64,000 nt of DNA from Devosia sp. Root413D1 (GTDB lineage Bacteria; Pseudomonadota; Alphaproteobacteria; Rhizobiales; Devosiaceae), in NCBI RefSeq assembly GCF_001425235.1, contig NZ_LMEA01000011.1, positions 620,001-684,000 on the forward strand, given 5' to 3'. The position numbers and the translations under genes are program-made. Every line of letters begins with the position of its first letter. Position 1 is the stretch's first letter. Positions 18,446 through 28,596 of the stretch are shown in pieces. The notes beneath the pieces were generated by a model. It was not told the DNA's origin and did no database searches. It saw nothing but the letters and a program-made list of their open reading frames with translations.

Positions 18446-19305
18446 TGGACCTGTGAGGCTTCCTCGCCGACTTTGTAGTGGTGCGTCGGGCCGGTGGCGC
18501 CTTCGACCGGGGGCTTCATCGCCCCGGTCATGATCGCCACCGCGTCCGACATCGAAAATTGCTTGGGGTTGATGATCGCGATGCGCTTGCCGAGCCGGTG
18601 GATGTGGATGCGGTCAGCGACCTCGAACACGTGCGGCATGTTGTGCGAGATGAGGACGATCGGCAAGCCGCGCTTTTTGACGTCGAGCATCAATTCGAGC
18701 ACGCGCCGGCTCTCCTTGACGCCGAGCGCCGCGGTGGGCTCGTCCATGATCACCACGCGCGAGCCGAACGCCGCGGCGCGCGCCACTGCCACGCCCTGGC
18801 GCTGGCCGCCGGAGAGCGTTTCGACCGACTGGTTGATGTTCTGGATGGTGAGCAGGCCCAGTTCGCTCAGCTTGTCGCGGGCAATCCTCGCCATCTTCGT
18901 CCGGTCGAGCCGCCGGAACAGCGATCCGGTCCAGCCGGGTTTTCTCAGCTCGCGGCCAAGGAACATGTTGTCGGCGATCGACAGCGCCGGGCTGAGCGCC
19001 AGGTTCTGGTAGACGGTCTCGATGCCCGAGTTGCGGGCGTCCATCGGCGATTTGAAATGCACCGGCTGGCCATCGAGCAGGATCTCGCCGCTATCGGGGA
19101 TCACGGCGCCGCACAGCGCCTTGATCAGTGTCGATTTGCCGGCGCCGTTATCGCCGATCACCGCCAGGATCTCATTGCGGCGGAGGTCGAAATCGGCGTT
19201 GTCGAGCGCCACCACCCGGCCATAGCGCTTGTTGAGGCCTCTGCCCTCGAGCACGATATCCCCGGCATTGCCCGTCGGCAGGCTCATATTGGTCAATTCG
19301 CTCAT
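18442..19305 (-). CDS. frcA: Sugar ABC transporter ATPase, FrcA-like
   Basis: A 287-residue ABC ATPase with a single cassette: Walker [10 protein letters not shown], signature LSGGQRQG and Walker B '[12 protein letters not shown]'. A single-domain ATPase is characteristic of the FrcA branch, whereas RbsA/XylG-type partners have two cassettes. It energises the inner-membrane importer formed with the permease encoded just upstream (4-base overlap, 19302-19305). The dehydrogenase follows with another 4-base overlap. Symbol given by family resemblance; the sugar may not be fructose. Confidence 0.88.
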
Positions 19306-20417
19306 GCCGAGATCTTCCTGATCCACTGGTCGATGGTGACGGCAACGATAATCAGCACGCCAACCGCGAAATCCTGCCACAGCAGGGCAAGGCCGGAGAG
19401 CGCCAGGCCGTTGCGGAACACCCCCACGATCAGCGCGCCGAACAGCGTGCCGACAATCGAGCCGCGCCCACCGAACAGGCTGGTGCCGCCGATCACCACG
19501 GCGGTGATCGAGTCGAGATTGGCGGTCTGCCCGGCCTGCGGGCTGACGCCGCCGATGCGGCCGATCAGCACCCAGGCCGCGATGGCGCAGATGAGACCCG
19601 CCAGCGCATAGACGGCCAGCAGCACGCGATTGGTGTTGATACCGGAGAGGCGCGCCGCGTCGGGGTCGTCGCCGGTGGCATAGACATGCCGGCCGAAGGC
19701 GGTACGCCCGAGGATGTAGCTGAGGACGATGGCGAGGACGATCATCAGTACCGAGCCATAGGTGACCACCCAGCCGCGCAGCCATGGCAGGTCGAGCCCG
19801 AAGAACAGCCCGATATCGTGGAGCTTGAACAGTTTCCCCAGCCAGAGCAGGAACGGCGCTGCCGCTTCCATGTCCTGCGAGCGGATAGTCTCGCTGTTCG
19901 AATAGAAGGTGTTGAGCGCCCCGAAAATGCTCCAGGTGCCGAGCGTCACGATGAACGGTGGCAGCCTCAGCATCGTGACCAGCAGCCCGTTGAGGTAGCC
20001 GCAGGCGAGGCCGGCGAGGAGGCCGAGCGGAAAGGCGATCCAGACCGGCACGCCGAAATAGACAGCCGTGCGGCCCATCACCACCGAGCAGAGGATCATG
20101 ATCAGGCCGACGCTGAGGTCGATGCCCGCCGTGAGGATTACCAGCGTCTGCGCCATGCCCAGAATGGCGACAATGGTCACCTGCTGCAGCACCACCGAAA
20201 GGTTGAGCGGCGAGAGGAACTTGCCGGGGGCGGCGATGGCGAAGATCACGCTGCTGACCAGCAGCACGATCAGCGGGATCAAGGTGGGGTATTCGTGCAG
20301 TATCCCCTGGATGGTCCGGATGATGCCCTTGCGGTCTTCCTCGAAGGCCGCAACTTCGGTCGCTCCCCCCTTCAGACCAGTTTCAGCCGTTGCCGAGCCG
20401 GCGGCGTCGTCGCTCAT
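19302..20417 (-). CDS. frcC: Sugar ABC transporter permease, FrcC-like
   Basis: A 371-residue polytopic inner-membrane protein of the ribose/xylose/fructose permease family. Family motifs are 'GMAQTLVILTAGIDLSVG', 'PPFIVTLGT' and 'ITAVVIGGTSLFGGRGS'. An N-terminal soluble extension of about 35 residues precedes the first helix. It forms the transmembrane channel for the FrcA-like ATPase and FrcB-like binding protein. It is separated from frcB by about 100 bases that hold a strong hairpin. Confidence 0.9.
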   Translation of the reverse strand: MSDDAAGSATAETGLKGGATEVAAFEEDRKGIIRTIQGILHEYPTLIPLIVLLVSSVIFAIAAPGKFLSPLNLSVVLQQVTIVAILGMAQTLVILTAGIDLSVGLIMILCSVVMGRTAVYFGVPVWIAFPLGLLAGLACGYLNGLLVTMLRLPPFIVTLGTWSIFGALNTFYSNSETIRSQDMEAAAPFLLWLGKLFKLHDIGLFFGLDLPWLRGWVVTYGSVLMIVLAIVLSYILGRTAFGRHVYATGDDPDAARLSGINTNRVLLAVYALAGLICAIAAWVLIGRIGGVSPQAGQTANLDSITAVVIGGTSLFGGRGSIVGTLFGALIVGVFRNGLALSGLALLWQDFAVGVLIIVAVTIDQWIRKISA

Positions 20418-20457
20418 CGTGTCCCCTCTCCCCTAAGGACAAGTTGTCGGAACCGTC

Positions 20458-20494
20458 GGTTCCCGCGCCGGCGACAAACGCCGGTGCGGGAACC
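20458..20494 (-). promoter_or_regulatory. Intercistronic hairpin between binding-protein and permease genes
   Basis: Arms GGTTCCCGCGCCGGCG (20458-20473) and CGCCGGTGCGGGAACC (20479-20494) pair over 16 bases with one G-T and a five-base loop. No T-run follows. Such hairpins after periplasmic binding-protein genes commonly stabilise the upstream mRNA or attenuate read-through, giving excess binding protein. Confidence 0.8.
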
Positions 20495-20515
20495 CGTTGC
20501 TTCAAACCAGGCCGA

Positions 20516-21535
20516 TCAGCCCCAGCAAAGCTCGGCGCCCTTGGTGGTGTCGATCGACTCGACGCCTGCCACCGGCTTGTCGGTCACCAGTGTCGCGCCG
20601 GTGTCGAGGAAGCCCATATTCGGGTCGATCGCCGGAATGGTGCCGCTGACGATCGCGTCGAGAGCCATCGAGGCCATCTTCAACGGATATTGCTGGCTGG
20701 TGGCGCCGATCACGCCCGACTTGACGTTGGCGACGCCCGGGCAGCCGCCGTCGACCGAGACGATCAGCACTGAGCCGTCATCCTTGCCAACTGCCTTGAG
20801 CGCCTCGTAAGCGCCCGCTGCCGCCGGTTCGTTGATGGTGTAGACGACGTTGACGTTCGGGCACTTCTGCAGCGCGTTCTCCATCGCGGTACGACCCTTT
20901 TCCTGGTCGCCCTGGCTGATTTCGTGCGTGCAGATGCGCGCGTCGTCCTCGTCGCCGTACTTGTTGGGGTCCTTCACGTCGATGCCGAAGCCGGCCATGA
21001 AGCCCTGGTCGCGCAGGTAGTCGACAGTCGGCTGGTTGGTGGCGAGGTCGAGCGCCACGATCACTGCATCTTTGGCCTTGTCGCCCAGCGTTCCGGCGGC
21101 CCATTGGCCGATCAGCATGCCGGCCTTACGGTTGTCGGTGGCGAACGTCGCGTCGGCGGCGTCCATCGGATCGAGCGGAGTATCGAGCACGATCACCTTG
21201 AGACCGGCGTCACGCGCCTTCTGGATGGTCGGCACGATGGCCTTCGAATCCGAGGGCACGATGGCGAAGCCCTTGGAGCCTGCCGAGATCTGGTTCTCGA
21301 TGCAGGCGACCTGCCCGTCATTGTCGCCGTCGAACTTGCCCGCGCAGGCGATAAGCTTCACTCCAAGCTCCTTGGCCTTGGCCTCGGCGCCTTCACGCAT
21401 CTTGACGAAGAACGGGTTGGTCTCGGTCTTGGTGATCAGGCCAACGGTAACGTCCTGAGCCAGCGCGGCGCCGCTCATCAGGCCGCCGGCGACGACAGCG
21501 CTGGCAAGCGCCAGCTTCAGATAGCTAAGTCCCAT
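20516..21535 (-). CDS. frcB: Sugar ABC transporter substrate-binding protein, FrcB-like
   Basis: A 339-residue periplasmic protein with a signal peptide (about 1-26, cleavage after 'AALA'). The mature start '[20 protein letters not shown]' is characteristic of FrcB and relatives in rhizobia, with the type-I binding-protein fold ('[18 protein letters not shown]', '[10 protein letters not shown]'). In Sinorhizobium FrcB binds fructose, mannose and ribose. Here the next genes encode polyol-type dehydrogenases rather than a fructokinase, so the ligand may be a polyol or another pentose/hexose. First gene of the operon. Confidence 0.9.
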   Translation of the reverse strand: MGLSYLKLALASAVVAGGLMSGAALAQDVTVGLITKTETNPFFVKMREGAEAKAKELGVKLIACAGKFDGDNDGQVACIENQISAGSKGFAIVPSDSKAIVPTIQKARDAGLKVIVLDTPLDPMDAADATFATDNRKAGMLIGQWAAGTLGDKAKDAVIVALDLATNQPTVDYLRDQGFMAGFGIDVKDPNKYGDEDDARICTHEISQGDQEKGRTAMENALQKCPNVNVVYTINEPAAAGAYEALKAVGKDDGSVLIVSVDGGCPGVANVKSGVIGATSQQYPLKMASMALDAIVSGTIPAIDPNMGFLDTGATLVTDKPVAGVESIDTTKGAELCWG

Positions 21536-21681
21536 GTAGTCCTCCCAAGAGTTCGATAATTGTCATTCCGGTCCACCGGCGTTTCGCCGCTCCTCAGGAC
21601 CGTTGGATCAGGGTCGTCGAGCCGCCTCCGCGAGACGCTCCTCCCCGAACCGGAGGCGATATTCAGCGCAACCTTTGCGGC

Positions 21682-21720
21682 CTGTCAATAAATTAATCCA
21701 CTTGATTTATTAATTGACAG
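21682..21720. promoter_or_regulatory. AT-rich operator candidate for the ROK regulator
   Basis: A 39-base AT-rich island in a very GC-rich background. The outer arms CTGTCAAT (21682-21689) and ATTGACAG (21713-21720) are perfect inverted repeats, and the inner part (AAATTAAT..GATTTATTA) is a near-palindrome. It lies in the 268-base divergent gap between frcB and the ROK gene. ROK repressors typically bind such A/T-rich palindromes. Confidence 0.7.
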
Positions 21721-21804
21721 AGGGGGTATGAGGGATAATCCTTTCGTTCGGGAGGGGGTGAGAACCCCATGTAATCGATTGCCGTTTCGGCTCCGGCGTG
21801 GCTT

Positions 21805-23109
21805 TTGTGCGCACGACGGAGAACGGACGAATTGTCAACAAATGCAGTTGCGAGGTCGGGAGTCGTGGTCACCGGGCCGACAAGCAGGGAAGCCGCCCGC
21901 AAGCCTGGCGCCGCCAGTCGCGGCACCAATCAGACCGGCGTACGGCTCTACAACGAGCGCCTGGTGCTGTCGCTGATCCGTCGCCACGGCGACCTGCCCA
22001 AGGCCGACATCGCGCGCATGACCGGGCTCTCGCCGCAGACCATTTCGATCATCACCAATGCGCTGGAAGCCGACGGGCTGCTGCTGCGTGGCAAGCCGCT
22101 GCGCGGCAAGGTGGGCCAGCCGCTGGTGCCCTATTCGCTGAACCCCGAGGGGGCGCTGAGTTTCGGGTTGAAGATCGGCCGGCGCAGCGTCGATCTCTAC
22201 CTGATCAACTTCACCGGCCAGATCCTCAAGCTCCTGCACAAGACCTACCCCTACCCTACCCCCGACAGCGTTCGCCAGTTCGCCCGCGCCGGCATCGACG
22301 AACTGCTCAGCGGGCTGCCGGCGGCGCTGACCGCCCGCATCGCCGGCCTCGGCATCGCCGCCCCCTACGAGATGTGGACCTGGCACGAGGAGATCGGCGC
22401 GCCCAAGCCCGAGATCGATGCCTGGCGACAGGTCGATGTGCGCGCCATGATGGCCGAGATCTGTCCCTGGCCGGTGTATTTCGCCAACGACATCACCGCG
22501 GCCTGCGCCGCCGAACTGATGTTCGGCAGCGGCGCCGACCACATCGACTACCTCTATGTCTTCATCGGCTCGTTCATCGGTGGCGGCCTGGTGCTGAACG
22601 GGCATCTGTTCCCCGGGCGCACCCAGAATGCCGGAGCGCTCGGCTCGATGCCGGCGCCCGACCCGGGGCACGTCGTGCCGCCGGGACGCACCCCACAACT
22701 GATGAACGTCGCCTCGATCTACGTGCTGGAGCGCGAGCTGCTGGCCATCGGCCGCAACCCCGAGATCCTCTGGCAATCGCCCGATGATTGGGGCGACGAC
22801 CTGGGCGAGGCGCTGGACCGCTGGATCGACGAGGTGGCCGAAAGCCTTGCCTATTCGATCGTCGCCGCCATCGCGGTGATCGACGTCGAAACCGTGCTGA
22901 TCGATGGCGCCTTCCCCACCCATGTGCGCAGCCGTATCATCGCCCGCACCGAGGCGGCCGTGGGCCGGATCAACCGGCAGGGCCTGTCGCCGTTCCGCCT
23001 GCTGCCGGGCAGCATCGGCAATGCGGCGCGCGCCATGGGCGGCGCCTCGCTGCCCTTGCTCGCCAACTTCACCCAGGATCGTGAAGTGCTGTTCAAGGAC
23101 AATGCTTGA
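21805..23109 (+). CDS. ROK family transcriptional regulator (FrcR-like)
   Basis: A 434-residue ROK regulator. The N-terminal winged helix (about 45-105) shows 'LIRRHGDLPKADIARMTGLS' and 'PQTISIITNALEADG'. The sugar-kinase-like ROK domain follows with 'VYFANDITAACAAELMFGSG' and 'YLYVFIGSFIGGGLVLNG'. The canonical ROK zinc motif CxCGxxGC is not evident, so it is probably a sensor rather than a kinase. It diverges from the FrcBCA-type operon and likely represses it in the absence of sugar. The start is uncertain: GTG 21805, or TTG 21832, which has a GGAG at suitable distance. Confidence 0.88.
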   Translation: MCARRRTDELSTNAVARSGVVVTGPTSREAARKPGAASRGTNQTGVRLYNERLVLSLIRRHGDLPKADIARMTGLSPQTISIITNALEADGLLLRGKPLRGKVGQPLVPYSLNPEGALSFGLKIGRRSVDLYLINFTGQILKLLHKTYPYPTPDSVRQFARAGIDELLSGLPAALTARIAGLGIAAPYEMWTWHEEIGAPKPEIDAWRQVDVRAMMAEICPWPVYFANDITAACAAELMFGSGADHIDYLYVFIGSFIGGGLVLNGHLFPGRTQNAGALGSMPAPDPGHVVPPGRTPQLMNVASIYVLERELLAIGRNPEILWQSPDDWGDDLGEALDRWIDEVAESLAYSIVAAIAVIDVETVLIDGAFPTHVRSRIIARTEAAVGRINRQGLSPFRLLPGSIGNAARAMGGASLPLLANFTQDREVLFKDNA

Positions 23110-23224
23110 AATAGCGAAGCCGGCGGTGACTTGATCCGATCAAATCTCGCCGCGACGTCAAACGGGTAACGAGTTCGAAAAGCTTGCCGGGCACAGTGAC
23201 ATAGTCCCTGCCCCGCAAGACCCG

Positions 23225-25408
23225 ATGCTCAATACTCGTCGCGCCAAGTTCAGACGCACATTCTCGATGCTGGTGCTGGCCGCGTTCGTCGTGGTTTTCG
23301 CCATTGCCGCGACGCTGCTGGGCGGCTTCCTCTTGTGGTCGGCCGCCGAGATCGACGACAACGCCGTCAGCCGCCAGGCGCAGCGCGTCATCCACGCCGT
23401 ACAGGCGCAGCGCACCTTCACGCCCCGCGAACAGCAGAGCGTTGCGATCTGGGACGACGCGGTGCTCGCCGCGCGCGACCACGACGAAAACTGGCTCGAG
23501 AGCAATATCGGCAAGTGGATGTTCGAGTATTTCGGGCACGACGAGAGCTATGTGCTCGCCCCGGACGACGCTCCGATCTATGCCGCGATCGATGGGCGGA
23601 CCCGTGGCACCGCCAGCTTCGACAGCCGGCGCGCCGCGTTGCAGCCGCTGGTCGACGACCTGCGAAAACTCACTGCCGCCGGCTACCTGGATGTGCCGCC
23701 GCATGTCGCCGACTACGTACTGGTCGATGGCCGCCCGGCCATCGCCAGCGTCATGCCGCTGGTCTCCGATTCCGGCAACCTGGCGCAGTCGGCCGGTCGC
23801 GAGGCGGTTCTCGTCACCATCGTCAGGCTCGACATCGATTTCGAGCTCAGGATGATCGACCGCTACATGACCGAGGTGGGCCGCTTCACCACCGTCACCT
23901 CTGCGGCCGCCGATATCGAGGCCTTCCCGGTCACCAATCGTGCCGGCCGGATCGTCGCCTTCTTCGAATGGCTGCCCTATCGGCCGGGCCAGGAGCTGCT
24001 GCAGCGCACCGCGCCGGTGCTGATCCTGGCCTTCGTCTTCGTCTCGCTCCTGGTCTCGCTGCTGCTCTATCGGCTGCGGCGGGCGCTCAGGGCCCTCGAG
24101 TTCAAGCGCATCGACGCCGAACGGCAGGCCACCGAGGACGCACTGACCGGGCTGCCCAACCGGTTGAGCTTCGACCGCCAGTTCAACGGCCGGCTCGACG
24201 CCATCAAGCTGCGCGATCCGCCGACGGCGCTGCTGATGCTCGACCTCGACCGCTTCAAGCAGGTCAACGATACGCTGGGGCATCATGCCGGCGACGAGCT
24301 GATCCGCGCCGTGGCCGACCGCCTGCGTGCCGTACTCGGCCCCACCGACGTGCTGGCGCGGCTGGGCGGCGACGAGTTCGCCATTCTCCACACCTGCTAT
24401 GCCGGCACGGTCGAGGTCGCGGCGCTGGCGCAGCGCATCGTCGACACCATCGCCAAACCGTTCCGGGTGCAGGGCAGCGACGCCTTTGTCGGGGTTTCGA
24501 TCGGCATCGTGGTGGCCACATCAGGCCAGCGCGACAGCCACGAGCTGAGCCGTAAAGCCGACATTGCGCTCTACGAAGCCAAATCCGCCGGGCGCAACCG
24601 TGCCGCCTTCTACGAGGAGGCGATGGACGAGCAGGTGCAGAACCGGCACGTCATCGAAGCCGAATTGCGCGAGGCGCTGAGCAACCCCGGTCAGCTCTGG
24701 GTGGCGTTCCAGCCGCTCTGCGGCGATGCCGAGGAGATCGTCGGCGCCGAGGCCTTGCTGCGCTGGACCCATCCGCAGATCGGCATGATCCCGCCGTCGC
24801 GCTTCATCGCCATTGCCGAGAGCACCGGGCTGATCGAGCAGTTGGGCGAGTTCGTGCTGCGCCGCGCCGCCGAGTTCGGCGCGCGCTGGCCCGGCCGCAC
24901 CATTGCGGTCAATATCTCGCCGGCGCAACTGCGTAACCCGACCTTTGCCGAGCGCGTCTTGACGCTGCTGGCCGAAACCGGCATGCGGCCGGCCGATCTC
25001 GAGATCGAGATCACCGAGGGCATCCTGCTCGACGACGAGTCGACTGCCGCCAACACCATCCGCAGCTTCCGCACCGCGGGGATCCGCATCGCGCTCGACG
25101 ATTTCGGCACCGGCTATTCCTCGCTCAGCTATTTGAAGCGCTATCCGGTCGATCGCATCAAGATCGACCGCTCCTTCATCGCCCAGTTGTCGACCGCCAA
25201 TGCGTCGGACGCCATCGTCCAGGCCATGGTGACGCTGGCCCATGCGCTGGATATCGAGGTCACCGCCGAGGGCGTCGAGACCGAGGAGCAGTTCCGGGCC
25301 CTCATCCGCATGGGCTGCAACACCTTTCAGGGCTACCTGTTCTCCCAGCCGCTGACCCTCGACGACATCGACGCCCGCTTCGCCGAGCCGTTGCCAAGGG
25401 TGGCTTGA
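23225..25408 (+). CDS. CHASE4-like/GGDEF/EAL membrane protein for cyclic-di-GMP turnover
   Basis: A 727-residue inner-membrane protein. Two helices (about 12-35 and 262-285) flank a periplasmic sensor domain of CHASE4 type, with 'SVAIWDDAVLAARDHDENWL'. The GGDEF domain has an intact active site 'RLGGDEFAIL' (GGDEF at about 381). The product-inhibition site RxxD is not intact: GPTD stands at the position five residues before GGDEF. The EAL domain has 'GAEALLRWTHP' (about 507) and 'LDDFGTGYSSL' (about 625), the catalytic loop. Both activities are possible; many such proteins act mainly as phosphodiesterases. It is monocistronic, and its signal is unknown. Confidence 0.93.
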   Translation: MLNTRRAKFRRTFSMLVLAAFVVVFAIAATLLGGFLLWSAAEIDDNAVSRQAQRVIHAVQAQRTFTPREQQSVAIWDDAVLAARDHDENWLESNIGKWMFEYFGHDESYVLAPDDAPIYAAIDGRTRGTASFDSRRAALQPLVDDLRKLTAAGYLDVPPHVADYVLVDGRPAIASVMPLVSDSGNLAQSAGREAVLVTIVRLDIDFELRMIDRYMTEVGRFTTVTSAAADIEAFPVTNRAGRIVAFFEWLPYRPGQELLQRTAPVLILAFVFVSLLVSLLLYRLRRALRALEFKRIDAERQATEDALTGLPNRLSFDRQFNGRLDAIKLRDPPTALLMLDLDRFKQVNDTLGHHAGDELIRAVADRLRAVLGPTDVLARLGGDEFAILHTCYAGTVEVAALAQRIVDTIAKPFRVQGSDAFVGVSIGIVVATSGQRDSHELSRKADIALYEAKSAGRNRAAFYEEAMDEQVQNRHVIEAELREALSNPGQLWVAFQPLCGDAEEIVGAEALLRWTHPQIGMIPPSRFIAIAESTGLIEQLGEFVLRRAAEFGARWPGRTIAVNISPAQLRNPTFAERVLTLLAETGMRPADLEIEITEGILLDDESTAANTIRSFRTAGIRIALDDFGTGYSSLSYLKRYPVDRIKIDRSFIAQLSTANASDAIVQAMVTLAHALDIEVTAEGVETEEQFRALIRMGCNTFQGYLFSQPLTLDDIDARFAEPLPRVA

Positions 25409-25435
25409 GCGGGCAGCGGGCTGGGGACCACGGGC

Positions 25436-25575
25436 AGCGCCACACCGCCCCCTCGCCCCTCTGGGGAGAGGGGCGCCAAGCGCTCGGAACCAAGCCTCCT
25501 GCGCATCGTAACCGCTCAGTCGGTGCGCTTGGCTACCCCTCACCCTAACCCTCTCCCCAGAGGGGAGAGGGGACG
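25436..25575. repeat. Dispersed palindromic repeat, family C
   Basis: CCCCTCGCCCCTCTGGGGAG and the distal CCCTCTCCCCAGAGGGGAGA units, separated by a variable spacer. It fills the gap between the convergent GGDEF-EAL and topoisomerase genes. Confidence 0.82.
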
Positions 25576-25584
25576 CGAAGCCCC

Positions 25585-26583
25585 CTACCCCGCCGCCTCC
25601 AGCACTGCCGCCAGCCGTACCTCGCGCTGGCGGACGCCGTTTGTGCCGTCGCCGCCCGCGGCCCAGAGCTCGGCCAGCCGTCCCTTGTCGAACAGCGCGT
25701 AGAGACATGGTGCCACATAGCTTGCCCGGCTGATCGCCGGCGTGTTCTGCAGGAACGCCGCGACCTGCTTCGTCACCTCGGCCATCTGGCGCTTTCGCGC
25801 CGTCACCGATTCCCCCGGCTCCAGCTTGGCCAGGGCTTCCGCCGCCATGGCGCTGGCATGGAGGGTGCGAAAATCCTTGGCCGTCACCGTCACGCCCGCC
25901 ACCTCGCGCAGGTAGCGGTTGAGGTCGTCGGTGCGCAGCGCCTTCGGCTTGCCGTCCTCGTCGCGATACATCAGCAGCCGGCGCCCGGGGATCGACTTCA
26001 CCTTGTCGATCGCCGCCGCGAGCCGTGCATCGGCGAAACTGTAGCTCGCCCTCTTGCCGCTCTTGGCCGGAAACCTCACCTGCACCTCGTCGCCCGCGAC
26101 AACCACGTCGCGGCTGTAGAGCGTGCCGGCGCCGCGCGTGCCGTGCGCATCGAGATAGCGTTCGCGCCCGACCCGCATCGCCGTGCGGTCGATCAGCGCC
26201 ACGCCGAGCCCCAGGGCCAGTTGCTTGCTGCCCGCCTCGGCCTCGAGGTCGTCGCGCACCCGTCGTCGGATGCGCGGCAAGGCCGCAGTCAACAACCCGA
26301 GTTGTTCGTGCTTGTGTCTAAGCCGGCGGGCTTCCCAGTCCGGGTGATAGATATATTGCAGCCGCCCCGCGGCATCGGTGCCACAGGCTTGGATATGGGC
26401 GCGCGGGTCAGCGGCAATCCGCACCTCGGTCCAGGCCGGCGGGATGGCGAGGCTACGAGCCCGTTCACGAATCTCTTCCTCACGGATCAGCTCGCCGTTC
26501 TCGTCGACATAGCCGAAGGTGCGGCCGTGCCGGCGTCGGCGTATCGTCAGCTCGTCGCGGCTGACCCGCTTCAGCCTAACCAC
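25585..26583 (-). CDS. DNA topoisomerase IB
   Basis: A 332-residue poxvirus-like type IB topoisomerase. It has the N-terminal domain with 'GRTFGYVDENGELI' and 'IPPAWTEVRIAADP', and a catalytic domain with 'MRVGRERYLDAHGTRGAGTL' and 'KDFRTLHAS'. The active-site tyrosine is Tyr289 in 'ISRASYVAP'. It relaxes supercoils through a 3'-phosphotyrosine intermediate and is a common chromosomal enzyme in alphaproteobacteria. It starts six bases after a 57-residue membrane-protein gene, so the two are probably co-transcribed. The apparent start is GTG 26583. Confidence 0.92.
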   Translation of the reverse strand: MVRLKRVSRDELTIRRRRHGRTFGYVDENGELIREEEIRERARSLAIPPAWTEVRIAADPRAHIQACGTDAAGRLQYIYHPDWEARRLRHKHEQLGLLTAALPRIRRRVRDDLEAEAGSKQLALGLGVALIDRTAMRVGRERYLDAHGTRGAGTLYSRDVVVAGDEVQVRFPAKSGKRASYSFADARLAAAIDKVKSIPGRRLLMYRDEDGKPKALRTDDLNRYLREVAGVTVTAKDFRTLHASAMAAEALAKLEPGESVTARKRQMAEVTKQVAAFLQNTPAISRASYVAPCLYALFDKGRLAELWAAGGDGTNGVRQREVRLAAVLEAAG

Positions 26584-26589
26584 CCTCGC

Positions 26590-26763
26590 TCACACCCCCG
26601 TCGTGGTGTTGGGCGGCGGGGCCATGGCATAGAACACCAGGTAGATCAGGCCGAAGGCGAGGATGATGCCGAGCACCGACCAGATCAGCACCCGGAGATT
26701 CATCAGCCGCCCGCTCCCTTGGCGAACTTCGTTCGTCGACTTCTCGGCATCATAGGTTCGCAT
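26590..26763 (-). CDS. Small single-pass membrane protein
   Basis: A 57-residue protein with a polar, Arg-containing N-terminus ('EVRQGSGR') followed by one hydrophobic helix (about 24-47, 'LIWSVLGIILAFGLIYLVFY') and a short Pro/Thr tail. I do not recognise a family with certainty; similar short N-in membrane proteins accompany many rhizobial genes. It is directly upstream of the topoisomerase IB gene (6-base gap). ATG 26763 is chosen because a longer frame from 26874 has no family support and would crowd the divergent adenine deaminase promoter. Confidence 0.6.
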   Translation of the reverse strand: MRTYDAEKSTNEVRQGSGRLMNLRVLIWSVLGIILAFGLIYLVFYAMAPPPNTTTGV

Positions 26764-26883
26764 GGCGCTACTCGCTTGCAGAAGAATGTGAAAACCAACG
26801 CCCCCGGCGCCGAGCAGTTCCGTCCCCACTTGACCGTGACCGGCTGAACGAAGACGTTGGGACATGCAGATCACGGCCGCGTC

Positions 26884-28596
26884 ATGACCATTTCACCAGA
26901 GCTCCTCACCCGCATGATCAAGGCGGGGGCCGGCGAGGTTCCGGCCGATGTGGTGATCAAGAACGTCCGCCTCCTGGACGTCATCTCCGGTTCGGTCACC
27001 CACACCGACATCGCCATCGTCGCCGACCGCATCGTCGGCACCTACGGCTACTACAACGGCAAGACGCTGATCGAGGGCGAGAACCGCTTCGCCGTGCCCG
27101 GCTTCATCGATACGCACCTGCACATCGAATCTTCGCTGGTGACTCCGTTCGAGTTCGATCGCTGCGTGCTGCCGCACGGCGTCACCACGGTGATCTGCGA
27201 TCCGCACGAGATCGCCAACGTGCTCGGCGCCGATGGCATCCGCTATTTCCTCGAGTGCGCCGAGCGCACCGTGATGGATATCCGGGTCAACCTCAGCTCC
27301 TGCGTGCCGGCAACGCCGCACGAAACCTCAGGGGCGCGACTCGAGATCGCCGACCTCGAGAAGTTCCGCCACCACCGCCAGGTCATCGGCCTCGCCGAGA
27401 TGATGAACTATCCGGGAGTCCTCGCGGCCGATCCGGGGATCATCGCCAAGCTCGTGGCGTTCCAGGGTGAGCATATCGATGGCCACGCCCCGCTGGTCAC
27501 CGACCTCGCGCTCAACGGCTACCTCGCCGCCGGCATCCGCACCGACCACGAGTCGACCACCGCCGTGGAGGCGCGCGAGAAGCTCAGCAAAGGCATGGCG
27601 ATCCTGATCCGCGAGGGCTCGGTCTCGAAGGACCTCGAGGCCCTGGCCGAAATCCTCGATGCCAATACCTCGGCCTATGTCGCGCTCTGCACCGATGATC
27701 GCAACCCGCTCGATACGCTCGAAGAAGGCCATCTCGATTCCTCGATCCGCCGGCTGATCGGCCGCGGCCGACCGCTGCATCACGTCTATCGCGCTGCCTC
27801 GCATTCGGCCGCCCGCATCTTCGGACTGAAAGATCGCGGCCTCGTCGCCCCCGGCTATCGCGCCGATATCGCGCTGCTCGACGATCTCGAGGGCTGCCAG
27901 GTCGCCGAGGTGATCACCGCTGGGCGGCTGGTGCGACCCGAGCTGTTCGAGGCCCGCCAGCCGGTGCCGCCGGTCGGCCTCGCCTCGATGAAGGCGCAGC
28001 GGGTCGGCCCCTCGACCTTCATCGTGCCGCCCAACCCGCGGCAGAACGAAACCCCGGTGATCGCGGTGCGGCCGGGGCTGATCCTCACCTATCGCGAGAC
28101 GGCGACGCTGGAAGTCTCCGACAAGGGCACCCTGCCCGACATCGAGAACGACGTGATCAAGATCGGCGTGATCGAACGGCACGGCATCAACGGCAACGTG
28201 GCGCTGAGCTTCACCAAGGGGTTCGGGCTGAAGCGCGGCGCCATTGCCTCGTCGGTCGGCCACGACAGCCACAACATCACCGTCGTCGGCGCCGATGACG
28301 AAGACATGGCCGTGGCGGTCAACCGGCTGATCGAGCTGGGCGGCGGTTTCGCCGTCGCCGATGGCGGCCGCGTCACCGCCGAGCTGGCGCTGCCGATTGC
28401 CGGGCTGATGAGTCTCCTCAGCTTCGAGACCGTTGCCGATAAGCTGCATCACCTGCGCCAGGCCGCCTACGACCTCGGCTGCACCCTGCCCGAGCCGTTC
28501 CTGCAGGTGGCCTTCCTCGCCCTGCCGGTGATCCCGCATCTGAAGATGACCGACCGGGGGCTGTTCGACGTGGACAAGTTCGACTTCGTCAAATGA
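26884..28596 (+). CDS. ade: Adenine deaminase
   Basis: A 570-residue metal-dependent amidohydrolase. The metal ligands are in '[12 protein letters not shown]', and the adenine deaminase signature '[15 protein letters not shown]' follows. The C-terminal part has 'LPIAGLMS' and 'PLPLIP'-like '[13 protein letters not shown]'. It converts adenine to hypoxanthine plus ammonia in the cytoplasm and so feeds xanthine dehydrogenase encoded in the purine island downstream. It overlaps the next gene by 4 bases. The start at ATG 26884 lacks a strong ribosome site; TTG 26857 in the same frame is the alternative. Confidence 0.93.
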   Translation: MTISPELLTRMIKAGAGEVPADVVIKNVRLLDVISGSVTHTDIAIVADRIVGTYGYYNGKTLIEGENRFAVPGFIDTHLHIESSLVTPFEFDRCVLPHGVTTVICDPHEIANVLGADGIRYFLECAERTVMDIRVNLSSCVPATPHETSGARLEIADLEKFRHHRQVIGLAEMMNYPGVLAADPGIIAKLVAFQGEHIDGHAPLVTDLALNGYLAAGIRTDHESTTAVEAREKLSKGMAILIREGSVSKDLEALAEILDANTSAYVALCTDDRNPLDTLEEGHLDSSIRRLIGRGRPLHHVYRAASHSAARIFGLKDRGLVAPGYRADIALLDDLEGCQVAEVITAGRLVRPELFEARQPVPPVGLASMKAQRVGPSTFIVPPNPRQNETPVIAVRPGLILTYRETATLEVSDKGTLPDIENDVIKIGVIERHGINGNVALSFTKGFGLKRGAIASSVGHDSHNITVVGADDEDMAVAVNRLIELGGGFAVADGGRVTAELALPIAGLMSLLSFETVADKLHHLRQAAYDLGCTLPEPFLQVAFLALPVIPHLKMTDRGLFDVDKFDFVK

